From Massilia arenae (GTDB taxonomy: Bacteria; Pseudomonadota; Gammaproteobacteria; Burkholderiales; Burkholderiaceae_D), in assembly GCF_008014745.1 (NCBI RefSeq), contig NZ_VPFD01000024.1, positions 1-64,000 of the forward strand: a DNA stretch of 64,000 nucleotides. The letters run 5' to 3'. This document shows positions 51,008 to 59,803 of this stretch, piece after piece. The notes under the pieces are model-generated. The model was not told the DNA's origin. It did no database searches and worked only from the letters and a program-made list of their open reading frames with translations. The position numbers were made by a program, and so were the translations under genes. How positions within the stretch are numbered: the first letter of the stretch is position 1; each line of letters begins with the position of its first letter.

Positions 51008-51979
51008 TCAAATTCGGTCGGTCGCCGTCAGCGCGCTGTTGCGGTGGGCGAAGAACGCGCGCGCCTGGGCCGCGTCGTTGTCGATCGCGGCGGTGAGCGT
51101 GGCCAGGTCGTCGTATTTCTCTTCGTCGCGCAGCTTGGCCAGGAATTCCACGCGCACCAGCTTGCCGTAGCATTGCTGGCCATAGTCGAAAACATGGACT
51201 TCAAGCAGCATACGGCCGGCATCCTCGACGGTCGGACGCACGCCCAGGCTGGCCACGGCCGGCAGCGGCGCGTCCGCCAGGCCGTGCACCTGCACGACGA
51301 AGATGCCAGACAGGGCAGGGCGGTGCGCGACCCGCAGGTTCATGGTCGGAAAGCCCAGCGTGCGGCCCAGCTTCTGGCCATGGATCACGTGGCCCGACAT
51401 CGCATATGGATGGCCGAGCAGCTCCCTGGTACGGGCGAAATCGCCTTCCAGCAGGGCAGCGCGCACGGCCGAGGACGAGATGCGCTGGTCGCCATGCATG
51501 ACGGCGTCGAGGGTGTGGACGTCGAAGCCGAACTCGCGGCCGGCCTCGACCAGCATCGCGATATCGCCCAGGCGCCGGGCGCCGAAGCGGAAATCGTCGC
51601 CGACCATCAGCCATTTGACGTGCAGGCCGTCGACCAGCACGCGCTCGATGAAGTCGCGCGGCGACATGGCGGCGAACTGTTCGTTGAAATGCTCGACGAT
51701 GACGCGGTCGATGCCGGCCTGGTCGAGATCTTCGAGTTTGTCGCGCAGGTTGGCGATGCGGGCCGGGGCGCGCGACAGGTCGCCGGATTTGCGGGCGAAG
51801 TATTCGCGCGGATGGGGTTCGAACGTCATCACGGCCGCTTCCAGGCCGAGCCCCTCGGCGGCGCTGCGCACGTGGGCCAGCAGGGCCTGGTGGCCGCGAT
51901 GGACGCCGTCGAAATTGCCGATCGTGAGCGCGCAGGGCGCACGCGCCCTGTCGTTGGGAAGTCCGCGAAATACCTTCAT
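51008..51979 (-). CDS. ribF: Bifunctional riboflavin kinase/FAD synthetase RibF
   Basis: 323 residues. N-terminal FMN adenylyltransferase with the nucleotidyl-transfer motif ALTIGNFDGVHRGHQALL (about 18-35) and 'MVGDDFRFGARRLGDIAML'; C-terminal riboflavin kinase with GHVIHGQKLGRTLGFPTMNL. Makes FMN and FAD. ATG at 51979 preferred over an adjacent TTG. 99 bases upstream of ileS, the usual order. Confidence 0.97.
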   Translation of the reverse strand: MKVFRGLPNDRARAPCALTIGNFDGVHRGHQALLAHVRSAAEGLGLEAAVMTFEPHPREYFARKSGDLSRAPARIANLRDKLEDLDQAGIDRVIVEHFNEQFAAMSPRDFIERVLVDGLHVKWLMVGDDFRFGARRLGDIAMLVEAGREFGFDVHTLDAVMHGDQRISSSAVRAALLEGDFARTRELLGHPYAMSGHVIHGQKLGRTLGFPTMNLRVAHRPALSGIFVVQVHGLADAPLPAVASLGVRPTVEDAGRMLLEVHVFDYGQQCYGKLVRVEFLAKLRDEEKYDDLATLTAAIDNDAAQARAFFAHRNSALTATDRI

Positions 51980-52094
51980 CAAATCTGGGTCCGGTTGCGC
52001 GCCGCGCTACGTTGGAGCGGCGCCAAAACCCTGATTATACGGTAACTCGGTAGTTGCATATGGGCGACGGCCGTAGGGATCGTTAACGCAAAAA

Positions 52095-52199
52095 CGTCGT
52101 CCCCGCGAAGGCGGGGACCCAAGCTTGCCAGCGCAGCTACTTCGTTGGACCGAAGTGGACTGCGCGAAACCTTGGGTCCCCGCCTGCGCGGGGACGACG
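52095..52199. repeat. REP-like inverted doublet, copy 3 (variant arms)
   Basis: Arms CGTCGTCCCCGCG..GGACCCAAG and CTTGGGTCCCCGCC..GGACGACG, 47 bases apart, total 105. Compared with copies 1 and 2 both halves of each internal hairpin change together (TTCCCGC/GCGGGAA becomes TCCCCGC/GCGGGGA), keeping the stem. The left arm continues into CTTGCC as in copy 1. It lies between ribF and the TPR gene. Confidence 0.92.
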
Positions 52200-52220
52200 G
52201 GGTAATGCCGCTGTTGCTGA

Positions 52221-53450
52221 TTAGCTCAGCGGATTGTTGATCGCCAGGATCCAGTAGCGGGCCAGTTCGGCGGTGCCGTCCTTGCCGCCCACGGTCTTGA
52301 GCGTGGCGATGGCTTGCTGCTTCTTGCCAGCAACAGCGTAGGCTTCGCCCAGGCGCAGCTTGGCGTCTTCAGGGTTCTTCAGGCCACCGGCCTTGATCGC
52401 CGCATCCATCATCTTGAGGCCCTTGTCAGCCTGGCCAGCCTGCACCAGTGCATAACCCAGGCCCACCAGCGAGTCCTGGTCCTTGACCGCGGTGTGCTCG
52501 GCTTCCAGTGCAGCGAAGTTCTTGTTCTGCTCTGCCAGGTTCTTCTCGGCCAGGTCCTTCAGGCGCTGGTGACGCGCGGCGTCGGTGCCGGTGCCCAGGG
52601 CGCCAGCCTTGTAGCCCTTGTCGATGATCTTGAGCGCTTCGGCCGGGGCTTTCGCCTGCAGCACCAGCTGGGCCATTTCCATGTACTCGCTCGGCTTCTT
52701 GAGCAGGTTGTTGGCCAGCTTCAGGCGGTACACGTCGACGTTCAGGCGCTGCGAGTAGCCTGGCTGACGCTGCACGCGGTTCAGCAGGTCGGTCCAGTAC
52801 TGGGCCTTCGGATAGCTGGAGGCCAGCTTCTCGATAGTGCGCACGTAGCCGGCGGTATCGTTCTTCTTGAGCTGGATATTGGCCAGCATGCCGAGCTGGT
52901 CTTCGCTCAGGCGGCCGCTTTTCTCGATGGTGCGCAGTTCTTGCTCGAGGGCAGCGGTATTGCCTTGTTTGTAATAGTTCTGCAGCAGGTAAGCGCGCAG
53001 TTTTGGATCTTCTTTCTGCTTGAGCAGGGTCTGGATGGTGCTGTTCGCCTTGTTCAGATCGCCTGCACGCATATAGATACCCACCAGGCCTTCGGCGAAT
53101 TGCGAACGCTCGTTGGCGTTCAGCTTGCCAGAGGCGAGCAGGGCTTCGAAGGATTTGGCGGCAGTATCGTAATCGCCGGCCGACGATGCTGCCCCGGCGC
53201 GCACGCGCTCGATCAGGTAGCTTTCATTGGCGGTCTTGTTGCCCACCTTGTCCAGTCCGCGCAGGGTAGCCAGTGCTTCTTTGTGCTTGCCCTGTTTCAT
53301 CTGGGCCTGGGCTTGCTGCAGCGGTTTGCCAATCTCCGGGCGCATCGCTTCCTGCGCGACGGCGGAAGACAGGCCGATTACCGGGGTGAGCGCGGTAAAG
53401 CCCAGAGCGGCCATTGCAAGGCTGAGGTGAGCGAGACGGAACTTGATCAT
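52221..53450 (-). CDS. Secreted tetratricopeptide-repeat protein of the tonB-exb locus
   Basis: 409 residues. Signal peptide to about residue 33 (..SSAVAQ), then helical TPR-like repeats: QQAQAQMKQGKHKEALATLR, 'GDYDTAAKSFEALLASGKLN', 'GDLNKANSTIQTLLKQKEDP' and a C-terminal set around 'VQAGQADKGLKMMDAAIKAG'. Probably a periplasmic scaffold. Last gene of the tonB-exbB-exbD1-exbD2 series, separated from exbD2 by a hairpin. Role in TonB-dependent transport is inferred only from location. Confidence 0.85.
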   Translation of the reverse strand: MIKFRLAHLSLAMAALGFTALTPVIGLSSAVAQEAMRPEIGKPLQQAQAQMKQGKHKEALATLRGLDKVGNKTANESYLIERVRAGAASSAGDYDTAAKSFEALLASGKLNANERSQFAEGLVGIYMRAGDLNKANSTIQTLLKQKEDPKLRAYLLQNYYKQGNTAALEQELRTIEKSGRLSEDQLGMLANIQLKKNDTAGYVRTIEKLASSYPKAQYWTDLLNRVQRQPGYSQRLNVDVYRLKLANNLLKKPSEYMEMAQLVLQAKAPAEALKIIDKGYKAGALGTGTDAARHQRLKDLAEKNLAEQNKNFAALEAEHTAVKDQDSLVGLGYALVQAGQADKGLKMMDAAIKAGGLKNPEDAKLRLGEAYAVAGKKQQAIATLKTVGGKDGTAELARYWILAINNPLS

Positions 53451-53476
53451 CTGAAAAATCCTTATTTCAAAATGGA

Positions 53477-53500
53477 CACGGCAGGGATAGCCCTGCCGTG
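53477..53500 (-). other. Intercistronic hairpin between exbD2 and the TPR gene
   Basis: Perfect 10-bp stem CACGGCAGGG/CCCTGCCGTG with a 4-base loop, 20 bases after the exbD2 stop. Not followed by a T run (TCCATTTTG), so it is more likely a processing or stability element or a weak attenuator than a full terminator. Confidence 0.7.
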
Positions 53501-53520
53501 TTGGTCAAAACATGGAACGA

Positions 53521-53952
53521 TTACTGGAACTGCTCGTTACCGACCATGCCGATTTTGGTGACGCCAATACGCTGGGCAGATGCCATGACACCGGCAACAA
53601 CCTTGTACTCTACCAGCTTATTCGGACGCAAGTGCACTTCGGGCTGGTCAGGGATGGCGGCAACAGCGTTCATCTTGGCTTCCAGCGCAGCGCGGTCCGG
53701 CACGACTTCGCCATCCCAGAGGATGGTACCGTCGAAGTCGACGTCGATCGTGATCACGACAGGCTTGATATCGCTCAGCGGCGGGTTACCAACTGGCATG
53801 TTCAGATTGACCGAGTGATCTTGCTTCGGAATCGTAATAATCAGCATGATGATAAGAACGAGCAAGACGTCGATCAGCGGCGTCATGTTCATTTCCATCA
53901 TCGGTTCCGGATCCGCATCCGCTGCGGAGCCTCCACCTACGTTCATACTCAT
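53521..53952 (-). CDS. exbD2: ExbD-family biopolymer transport protein (second copy)
   Basis: 143 residues. One N-terminal membrane helix, 'MNMTPLIDVLLVLIIMLIIT', whose Asp is the conserved proton-conducting residue, and a periplasmic domain ending in 'RIGVTKIGMVGNEQFQ'. AAGGA lies 8 bases before the ATG. It is the second of two ExbD genes, as in Xanthomonas tonB-exbB-exbD1-exbD2; the ExbD2 protein there has a specialised role. Confidence 0.92.
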   Translation of the reverse strand: MSMNVGGGSAADADPEPMMEMNMTPLIDVLLVLIIMLIITIPKQDHSVNLNMPVGNPPLSDIKPVVITIDVDFDGTILWDGEVVPDRAALEAKMNAVAAIPDQPEVHLRPNKLVEYKVVAGVMASAQRIGVTKIGMVGNEQFQ

Positions 53953-53986
53953 GGTGTGTCCTTATCAAATGTTGGGGAGAAGGTTA

Positions 53987-54014
53987 CGGCGCCCGGCGCG
54001 AAAGCCAGGCGCCG
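53987..54014 (-). other. Intercistronic hairpin between exbD1 and exbD2
   Basis: Stem CGGCGCC/GGCGCCG with a 14-base loop and no T run, in the 79-base spacer. Confidence 0.6.
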
Positions 54015-54031
54015 CGTGCAGCGCTATCAGC

Positions 54032-54448
54032 TTATTGCGGCTGAATAACGAAACCAACCTTCTGCACACCAGCACGTTGTGCCGTGTAAATGACCCGGCC
54101 GATTGCTTCGTAGCGGGCTTCCTGGTCGCCACGAACTTTCACCGCCGGTTGCGGCACTTTCACCGACTGCTCCGCGAGGAACTTGAACAGCTCGTCCGTG
54201 TTCGCGAGGTGAGTCTGGTTGTAGTACATCTCACCGTCTTTATTGACGGTGATATTGACGTCTTCCGGTTTGGACAGGGTGACCTGGTTCTCTTCTTCAG
54301 GCAGCGTAACTTTCTGCAGATTCAGAACCACCGGGCTCGTGATCAGGAAGATGATCAGAAGAACCAACATGATGTCAACGAGTGGCGTCGTGTTGATCTC
54401 TGAATTCAGTGCATCTTCGCCGGAATCGGAACCGACACTCATCGACAT
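54032..54448 (-). CDS. exbD1: ExbD-family biopolymer transport protein (first copy)
   Basis: 138 residues. Membrane helix 'INTTPLVDIMLVLLIIFLIT' carries the conserved Asp; the periplasmic domain contains 'VKVRGDQEARYEAIGRVIYT' and ends in VGFVIQPQ. Start 3 bases after the exbB stop, so tightly coupled to it. Forms the proton channel with ExbB. Confidence 0.94.
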   Translation of the reverse strand: MSMSVGSDSGEDALNSEINTTPLVDIMLVLLIIFLITSPVVLNLQKVTLPEEENQVTLSKPEDVNITVNKDGEMYYNQTHLANTDELFKFLAEQSVKVPQPAVKVRGDQEARYEAIGRVIYTAQRAGVQKVGFVIQPQ

Positions 54449-54451
54449 AAT

Positions 54452-55387
54452 TTATCCAATCTTTTTAGCTTGTGCAGCTGCGTTCGAGGTCGACATTGCG
54501 CCCGAGATCAGCACCGAGTGCACGTCAGCCGAGAACGAGCGGACTTCTTCCAGCACGGTCTTGTTACGACGCACCAGCCAGTTGTAACCCAGGACGGCAG
54601 GAACTGCAACGAACAGACCGAAGGCGGTCATGATCAGTGCTTCACCGACTGGACCTGCGACCTTGTCGATCGAGGCGTTACCCGACATGCCGATGGCGGT
54701 CAGTGCGTTGTAGATGCCCCAGACGGTACCGAACAGACCGATGAACGGCGAGGTCGAACCGACGGTTGCCAGGAACGACAGGCCATCTTGCAGACGCGAC
54801 TGGACGCGGTCGACCGAACGCTGGATCTGCATGGTGACCCAGGTCGACAGGTCGATCTGCTCGAGCAGGGCGCCGTCGTGGTGCTGGGTAGCCTTGGTGC
54901 CGGTTTCAGCGATGAAGCGGAATGGCGAGCCTTCTTTCAGCTGAGCCGAACCAGCAGCGATCGACGGTGCTTTCCAGAACTTGGATTGCATTTCTTTGGC
55001 TTGACGCATCACTTTTTGCTGATCGATCAGCTTGGTGATGATGATGTACCACGAACCGATCGACATCAGCGACAGGATGATCAGGGTGCCCTTGTTGACG
55101 AAGTCGCCGTGTTCCCACATGGCTTGCAGGCCGTACGGGTTGTAGACTTCTTCGGTCTGCTCGCCACCTGGAGCAGCGGCTGGCGCGCCAGCATCTGCAG
55201 GAGCAGCAGCGTCAGCAGGAGCAGCAGCTGGATCGACAGCTGGTGCAGCTGCGTCGGTCGCCACTGGAGCCGCGTCGGCTGCCGGGGTTTCTTGAGCGAA
55301 GGCCGGGGCCGAGACCAGAGCCGATGCTGCAGTAACCGACAACAGGACAGCCGCCAGGAAAGCGGACAAACGGGTATTCTTAAACAT
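54452..55387 (-). CDS. exbB: ExbB-family proton channel protein with Ala/Pro-rich N-terminal extension
   Basis: 311 residues. Signal peptide to about residue 31 (..SAPAFAQ), a low-complexity Ala/Pro/Asp periplasmic stretch (to about 76), then a MotA/TolQ/ExbB domain with three helices, including 'ATVGSTSPFIGLFGTVWGIY' and 'GEALIMTAFGLFVAVPAVLG'. Start at 55387: a GGAGGAA sequence lies directly upstream. With ExbD it converts proton flow into TonB movement. Confidence 0.95.
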   Translation of the reverse strand: MFKNTRLSAFLAAVLLSVTAASALVSAPAFAQETPAADAAPVATDAAAPAVDPAAAPADAAAPADAGAPAAAPGGEQTEEVYNPYGLQAMWEHGDFVNKGTLIILSLMSIGSWYIIITKLIDQQKVMRQAKEMQSKFWKAPSIAAGSAQLKEGSPFRFIAETGTKATQHHDGALLEQIDLSTWVTMQIQRSVDRVQSRLQDGLSFLATVGSTSPFIGLFGTVWGIYNALTAIGMSGNASIDKVAGPVGEALIMTAFGLFVAVPAVLGYNWLVRRNKTVLEEVRSFSADVHSVLISGAMSTSNAAAQAKKIG

Positions 55388-55471
55388 GCTTCCTCCAAAG
55401 ATATTAAATAGACAGTTCGCTGAACTAATGACAACGACAATCAAAATTTGAGACGGTGTTCTGCCTCGGTT

Positions 55472-56134
55472 TTATTCCAGCGTCCAGACGTACTGCACCG
55501 CTGTCCACGCCTGTTCCGGCTTGCCATCAATCATGGCGGGCTTGAATCGGCATTTGCTCAGAGCCGATTGCGCGGCCCGGTCCAAGTCACGGAAGCCACT
55601 CGACTTCGCCAGCTTGGCTTCGATCACCCGACCATCGACACCGATCAGGAACTGCAGGGTCGTGGTACCGGTTTCTTCATTGCGCTGCGACGAACGCGGA
55701 TATTCCGGACGTGCGCAAGTATTAAAGTCAGCGACTGCCTCGGTGCGGCTAGGACCACGTGCCGGCGGTGCCGGCGGAGCCGGAGGTGCTGGCGGTGCCG
55801 GCGGAGCCAGCTGGGTGGTTGGCGGCGGCGTGTTGGTCGCGGTAGCGATCGTGTTTTGCGGTGGCGGCGGTTGCTGCACCTGCACTTCGACCGGCGGGAT
55901 GAACGGCGGCGGCGGCGCTTTCATTTCTGGCGGCGGCGGCGGCGGCGGAGTTTCCGGCGGCGGTGGCGGCGCGGTCTCTTCAATCAGCTTGGTTTCCACA
56001 GCTTCGGTCACCGTGGTGACAATCCGGGTACCCAGGCCAGCCACGAGTGCCCATCCCACGAGAATGTGGAAGATGAGGACAACGATGAATCCTGTGAGAT
56101 TCTTCCCGGGTTGCTTCTCATTCGAAAAATTCAT
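55472..56134 (-). CDS. tonB: TonB energy-transducing protein
   Basis: 220 residues. Short cytoplasmic N terminus, one membrane helix 'FIVVLIFHILVGWALVAG' with the functionally important His, a Pro-rich periplasmic spacer (polyproline runs from about residue 55 to 124), and the C-terminal TonB domain with CARPEYPRSSQ, TTLQFLIGVDGRVIEAKLAK and KCRFKPAMIDGKP. Start at MNFSNE with GGAG 9 bases upstream. First gene of the exb operon. A GTG-started longer frame exists but lacks a ribosome site. Confidence 0.95.
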   Translation of the reverse strand: MNFSNEKQPGKNLTGFIVVLIFHILVGWALVAGLGTRIVTTVTEAVETKLIEETAPPPPPETPPPPPPPEMKAPPPPFIPPVEVQVQQPPPPQNTIATATNTPPPTTQLAPPAPPAPPAPPAPPARGPSRTEAVADFNTCARPEYPRSSQRNEETGTTTLQFLIGVDGRVIEAKLAKSSGFRDLDRAAQSALSKCRFKPAMIDGKPEQAWTAVQYVWTLE

Positions 56135-56224
56135 GCCATATTTCTCCAATACCAACTCTTTTTTGTTGCTACCAAACCCACTAAACACGACAAAAGCCTA
56201 GAGCCGCATCCGGGACATCGAAGA

Positions 56225-56230
56225 ATTATA
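56225..56230 (-). promoter_or_regulatory. -10 box of the tonB operon
   Basis: A perfect TATAAT on the minus strand, about 90 bases before the tonB start. The -35 region (TGTGCA at 16 bases) is weak. I see no Fur palindrome around it. Confidence 0.5.
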
Positions 56231-56838
56231 CCTACGAATTCTTTTTTGCACATACATTTTTACAGCACCGAAAGGTGCGCTAACTACCTGTAAATGCAGG
56301 CAAACAAGCTCATCTATACAAGCCTGGCGAGGTCGATTTGAGGGGTTCGGAAGGCCGGAAAATGTGTAGTTTTATGTATCGATTCTCCTCATCGCGTGGA
56401 AGATCAGTGCAGATGCCATATTCACCAAATTTCTGACGCTAAATCAGCAAGTTGACGAATTTCATATGACACCACAATGGCCTTTCTGCAAACAATAGCC
56501 TATTCTCATCAGCCCCCGACTTCCTGCATTGTCCTGGAAGTCGTCCCGAGTGTACATACGGTATAGATAAAAGCGATACCCGTTATTGCATTTGAGCTGC
56601 CTCAACAGTGCGTCAGTTGATGACTTCGGCTTGACAGGAATGAAAGCTGCGCACTCCTACACCCTGCGAGACAAACTATATTACTTAGTTAGTGCTAGAC
56701 CCTTCACCGACAAATTGCCATGTCGTGGTTGTGACAGCGCTAACATGTGATGTCGCGAACATACCATGAAATCTGTATGTTGGCGATACCGGATGAGCGT
56801 AATTGAACATGCATAAGCAAGGCGCGTTGCTTGAGGCG

Positions 56839-56871
56839 CGTCGCGTCGGCGGCTTTGCCGCCGACGCGACG
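56839..56871 (-). other. Very stable hairpin downstream of spoVR
   Basis: 15-bp perfect stem CGTCGCGTCGGCGGC with its complement around a 3-base TTT loop. A second stem GCCGCC/GGCGGC lies between it and the spoVR stop. No T tract follows on the minus strand, so it is probably a 3'-end stability element or Rho-limited end rather than a canonical intrinsic terminator. Confidence 0.75.
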
Positions 56872-56948
56872 GCAGTTCGTGGTTTGAGCGCGTGAGCGGG
56901 CCGCCGCAACAGCCGGCGGCGACCCACACGCATGAGGTGCTTGGGAGG

Positions 56949-58475
56949 TTAGCGCCCGCGCTTCTCGCGCCGGCACTCGAGGAAGCTGACCACGTGCCCG
57001 GCCGGATCGGCTGTCTCCAGCCGCACGTCGAAGCCCCATAGCCGGGCCACGTGCTTGAGCACCTCTTGCGCCTGGCCGTTGAGCGGGCGGCGGTTGTATT
57101 GGGTGTGGCGCAGGGTGAGGGCGCGGTCGTCGCGTGTATTGACTTGCCAGACCTGGATGTTCGGCTCGCGGCTGCCCAGGTTGTATTGCTCGGCCAGCTT
57201 GTGGCGCACGTAGCGGTAGCCGGCTTCGTCGTGGATGGCCGAGATGGTCAGCTTGTCGCTGCGGTCGTCGTCCAGCACGGCAAAGAAATGGAAGTCGCGA
57301 ATCAGCTTGGGCGACAGGTACTGGGCGATGAAGCTCTCGTCCTTGAAGTTGCGCATCGCGAAGTCGAGCGTCTTGAGCCAGTCGCTGCCGGCGATGTCGG
57401 GGAACCAGGTTTTGTCTTCATCGGTCGGGTTTTCGCAGATGCGCCGGATGTCGGTCATCATCGCGAAGCCGAGGGCGTAGGGATTGATCCCGCTGTAATA
57501 CGGGCTGTTCGCCGGCGGCTGGTAAACCACATTCGTATGGCTTTGCAGGAACTCGAGCATGAAGCCGTCGCCGACGATCCCCTCTTTATACAGGTCTTGC
57601 AGGATCGTGTAGTGCCAGAAGGTGGCCCAGCCCTCGTTCATCACCTGGGTCTGGCGCTGCGGATAGAAGTACTGCGAGATCTTGCGCGTGATCCGCACCA
57701 GTTCACGCTGCCAGGGCTCGAGCAGCGGCGCGTATTTCTCGATGAAATACAGCAGGTTTTCCTCGGGCTCGGGCGGAAAACGGTGGGTCGGCGCATCCGC
57801 CGCCGCCTGTTCTTCGCGCTGGGGCAGGGTGCGCCAGATCGAATTGACCTGGGATTGCGCGTATTCCTCGCGTTCCTTGGTGCGCGCCGCCTCTTGCGCC
57901 ACCGACAGCTTGGCCGGCCGTTTATAGCGGTCGACGCCGTAGTTCTGCAACGCATGGCAGGAATCGAGCAGCTCTTCGACCGCATCGATGCCGTAGCGCT
58001 GCTCGCATTCGGCGATATAGTTCTTGGCAAACACCATATAGTCGACGATGGCGTCGGCATCGGTCCAGCTGCGGAACAGGTAATTTCCCTTGAAGAAAGA
58101 ATTGTGGCCGTAGGCGGCATGGGCGATCACCAGCGCCTGCATCGTCAGGCTGTTTTCTTCCATCAGGTAGGCGATGCAGGGATTCGAGTTGATGACGATC
58201 TCGTAGGCCAGGCCCATCTGGCCGCGGCGGTAGCTCTTCTCGGTGCTGAGGAAGTGCTTGCCGAACGACCAGTGGTTATAGGAGACCGGCATGCCTACCG
58301 AGGTGTAGGCATCCATCATTTGCTCGGCGGTAATGATTTCGAGCTGGTTCGGATAGGTGTCCAGGCCGTAGCGCTTGGCCACCCGCTTGATTTCTTCGTG
58401 TGCCTGCTCGATCAGGTCGAAGGTCCACTCCGACTGTTCGGGCAGGGCGCGCGGATTGCTTGGATCTCTTGGCAT
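56949..58475 (-). CDS. SpoVR-family protein
   Basis: 508 residues, matching the family's usual length (E. coli YcgB, 510). Landmarks include PVSYNHWSFGKHFL, 'GQMGLAYEIVINSNPCIAYL', ALVIAHAAYGHNSFFKGNYL and QVMNEGWATFWHYTILQDLY, where conserved His/Glu suggest a metal site. Molecular function is unknown; it is nearly always in an operon with PrkA and YeaH and expressed on starvation. 35 bases after yeaH. Start at MPRDPS. Confidence 0.94.
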   Translation of the reverse strand: MPRDPSNPRALPEQSEWTFDLIEQAHEEIKRVAKRYGLDTYPNQLEIITAEQMMDAYTSVGMPVSYNHWSFGKHFLSTEKSYRRGQMGLAYEIVINSNPCIAYLMEENSLTMQALVIAHAAYGHNSFFKGNYLFRSWTDADAIVDYMVFAKNYIAECEQRYGIDAVEELLDSCHALQNYGVDRYKRPAKLSVAQEAARTKEREEYAQSQVNSIWRTLPQREEQAAADAPTHRFPPEPEENLLYFIEKYAPLLEPWQRELVRITRKISQYFYPQRQTQVMNEGWATFWHYTILQDLYKEGIVGDGFMLEFLQSHTNVVYQPPANSPYYSGINPYALGFAMMTDIRRICENPTDEDKTWFPDIAGSDWLKTLDFAMRNFKDESFIAQYLSPKLIRDFHFFAVLDDDRSDKLTISAIHDEAGYRYVRHKLAEQYNLGSREPNIQVWQVNTRDDRALTLRHTQYNRRPLNGQAQEVLKHVARLWGFDVRLETADPAGHVVSFLECRREKRGR

Positions 58476-58510
58476 GGGGCGCCTCGTTGTGAATGCATCT
58501 GTTCCGCAGG

Positions 58511-59782
58511 CTATTTGGCCTGCTTCTTGAACAGTTCCCGGAATACCGGGTAGATATCGGCCGGGGTCACGATCTTTTGCATCGCGAAGTTGCGGTGCTG
58601 GGCGGCGACGTCGCAGTATTGTTCCCACAAATTCTGCGGCGGGCCATCGGTGATCTCGACATAGGTGTAATACTGCACGCGCGGCATGATCGCGCTGGTC
58701 AGAATCTGCTTGCACAGCACCGAGTCGTTATCCCAGTTGTCGCCGTCCGAGGCTTGCGCCACATAGGCGTTCCAGTCGGCGCTGCCGTAGCGTTCGGTGA
58801 TCACCTTCTGCAGCAGGTGCAGGGCCGAGGAGACGACGGTGCCGCCCGACTCGCGCGAATGGAAGAACTCGTTCTCGTCGACCTCGGCCGCCGCCGTGTG
58901 ATGGCGGATGAAGACGACGTCGATCTTTTCGTAGACCCGCTTGAGGAAGAGATACAGCAGGATGAAGAAGCGCTTGGCCGTATCCTTGCGCGTCTCGTCC
59001 ATCGAGCCCGATACGTCCATGATGCAGAACATCACGGCCTGGGTGCTGGGCTTGGGGACCTTGATCCGGTTCGAGTAACGCAGGTCGAACGGATCGATGA
59101 AGGGAATGGCATTCAGGCGGATGTGCAGGTGGTGGATGCGGTCCTTCAGTGCGACCACCTGTTCGTCGTCGGATGGCGCGCCTTCGTTGAGCAAGGCCTG
59201 CAGCGCTTCTTCCGCCTCGGCCAGCTGGCGCCGGGCAGGGCCACCGACGGCGATGCGGCGCCCGAGCGCGCCGCGCAGCGAGCGCAGCACATGGATGTTC
59301 GAGGGCGTGCCGGACACGTTGTAGCCGGCGCGCTGGTTCTTGTATTCGATGGTCTGGGACAGCTGCGTCTTGACCATGTTCGGCAGCTCGAGATCCTCGA
59401 AGAAGTAATTCATGAATTCTTCGCGCGACAGCTCGAAGATGAAATCGTCCTCGACGGTCTGGTCGCTATTGCCGGCGCGGCCGCGCCCGGCGCCGCCACC
59501 GCCGCCGCGGGGGCGGTTGAACTGGTCGCCTTTTTGGTATTCGGTATTGCCGGGGTTGACGGTTTCGTACACGCCGCCATGGGCGTGGCCGAAATGCGGT
59601 TCGTTCACGTCCTTGACGGGAATGGTGACTTTTTCACCGTTCTCGATGTCGGTGATCGAGCGGCCCTTGATGGCGCGGCCGACAGCATCCTTGATCTGCG
59701 CCTTGTAGCGGCGCAGGAAACGTTCGCGGTTGACCGCTGACTTGTTCTTGCCCTGCAAGCGACGGTCGATGAGGTAAGTCAA
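58511..59782 (-). CDS. yeaH: YeaH/DUF444-family protein with VWA domain
   Basis: 423 residues, TTG start. The N terminus LTYLIDRRLQGKNKSAVNRE matches E. coli YeaH (427 residues) residue for residue in layout, and a perfect AGGAGG lies 6 bases before the TTG, so the non-ATG start is well supported. The C-terminal half is a VWA domain with MIDAS DVSGSMDETRKD near 250. A Gly-rich patch (PRGGGGGAGRGRA) follows residue 90. Partner of the PrkA kinase; function unknown. Confidence 0.93.
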   Translation of the reverse strand: MTYLIDRRLQGKNKSAVNRERFLRRYKAQIKDAVGRAIKGRSITDIENGEKVTIPVKDVNEPHFGHAHGGVYETVNPGNTEYQKGDQFNRPRGGGGGAGRGRAGNSDQTVEDDFIFELSREEFMNYFFEDLELPNMVKTQLSQTIEYKNQRAGYNVSGTPSNIHVLRSLRGALGRRIAVGGPARRQLAEAEEALQALLNEGAPSDDEQVVALKDRIHHLHIRLNAIPFIDPFDLRYSNRIKVPKPSTQAVMFCIMDVSGSMDETRKDTAKRFFILLYLFLKRVYEKIDVVFIRHHTAAAEVDENEFFHSRESGGTVVSSALHLLQKVITERYGSADWNAYVAQASDGDNWDNDSVLCKQILTSAIMPRVQYYTYVEITDGPPQNLWEQYCDVAAQHRNFAMQKIVTPADIYPVFRELFKKQAK

Positions 59783-59803
59783 AACAGGCCTCCTGCTTAA
59801 TAT

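Larger units (their letters stand above)
56189..56948. other. 760-base region without a supportable gene
   Basis: Apart from the tonB promoter at its left end and a set of strong hairpins at its right end (after spoVR), I see nothing. Composition is markedly more A/T-rich from about 56300 to 56810 than elsewhere in the window. Two overlapping short minus-strand frames (about 56681-56933) cross the hairpin and show no protein-like character. Confidence 0.5.

Noticed and set aside
56681..56933. Two overlapping minus-strand frames of 82 codons after spoVR
   Set aside because: They read through the strong hairpin, overlap each other in different frames and lack a ribosome site or similarity.
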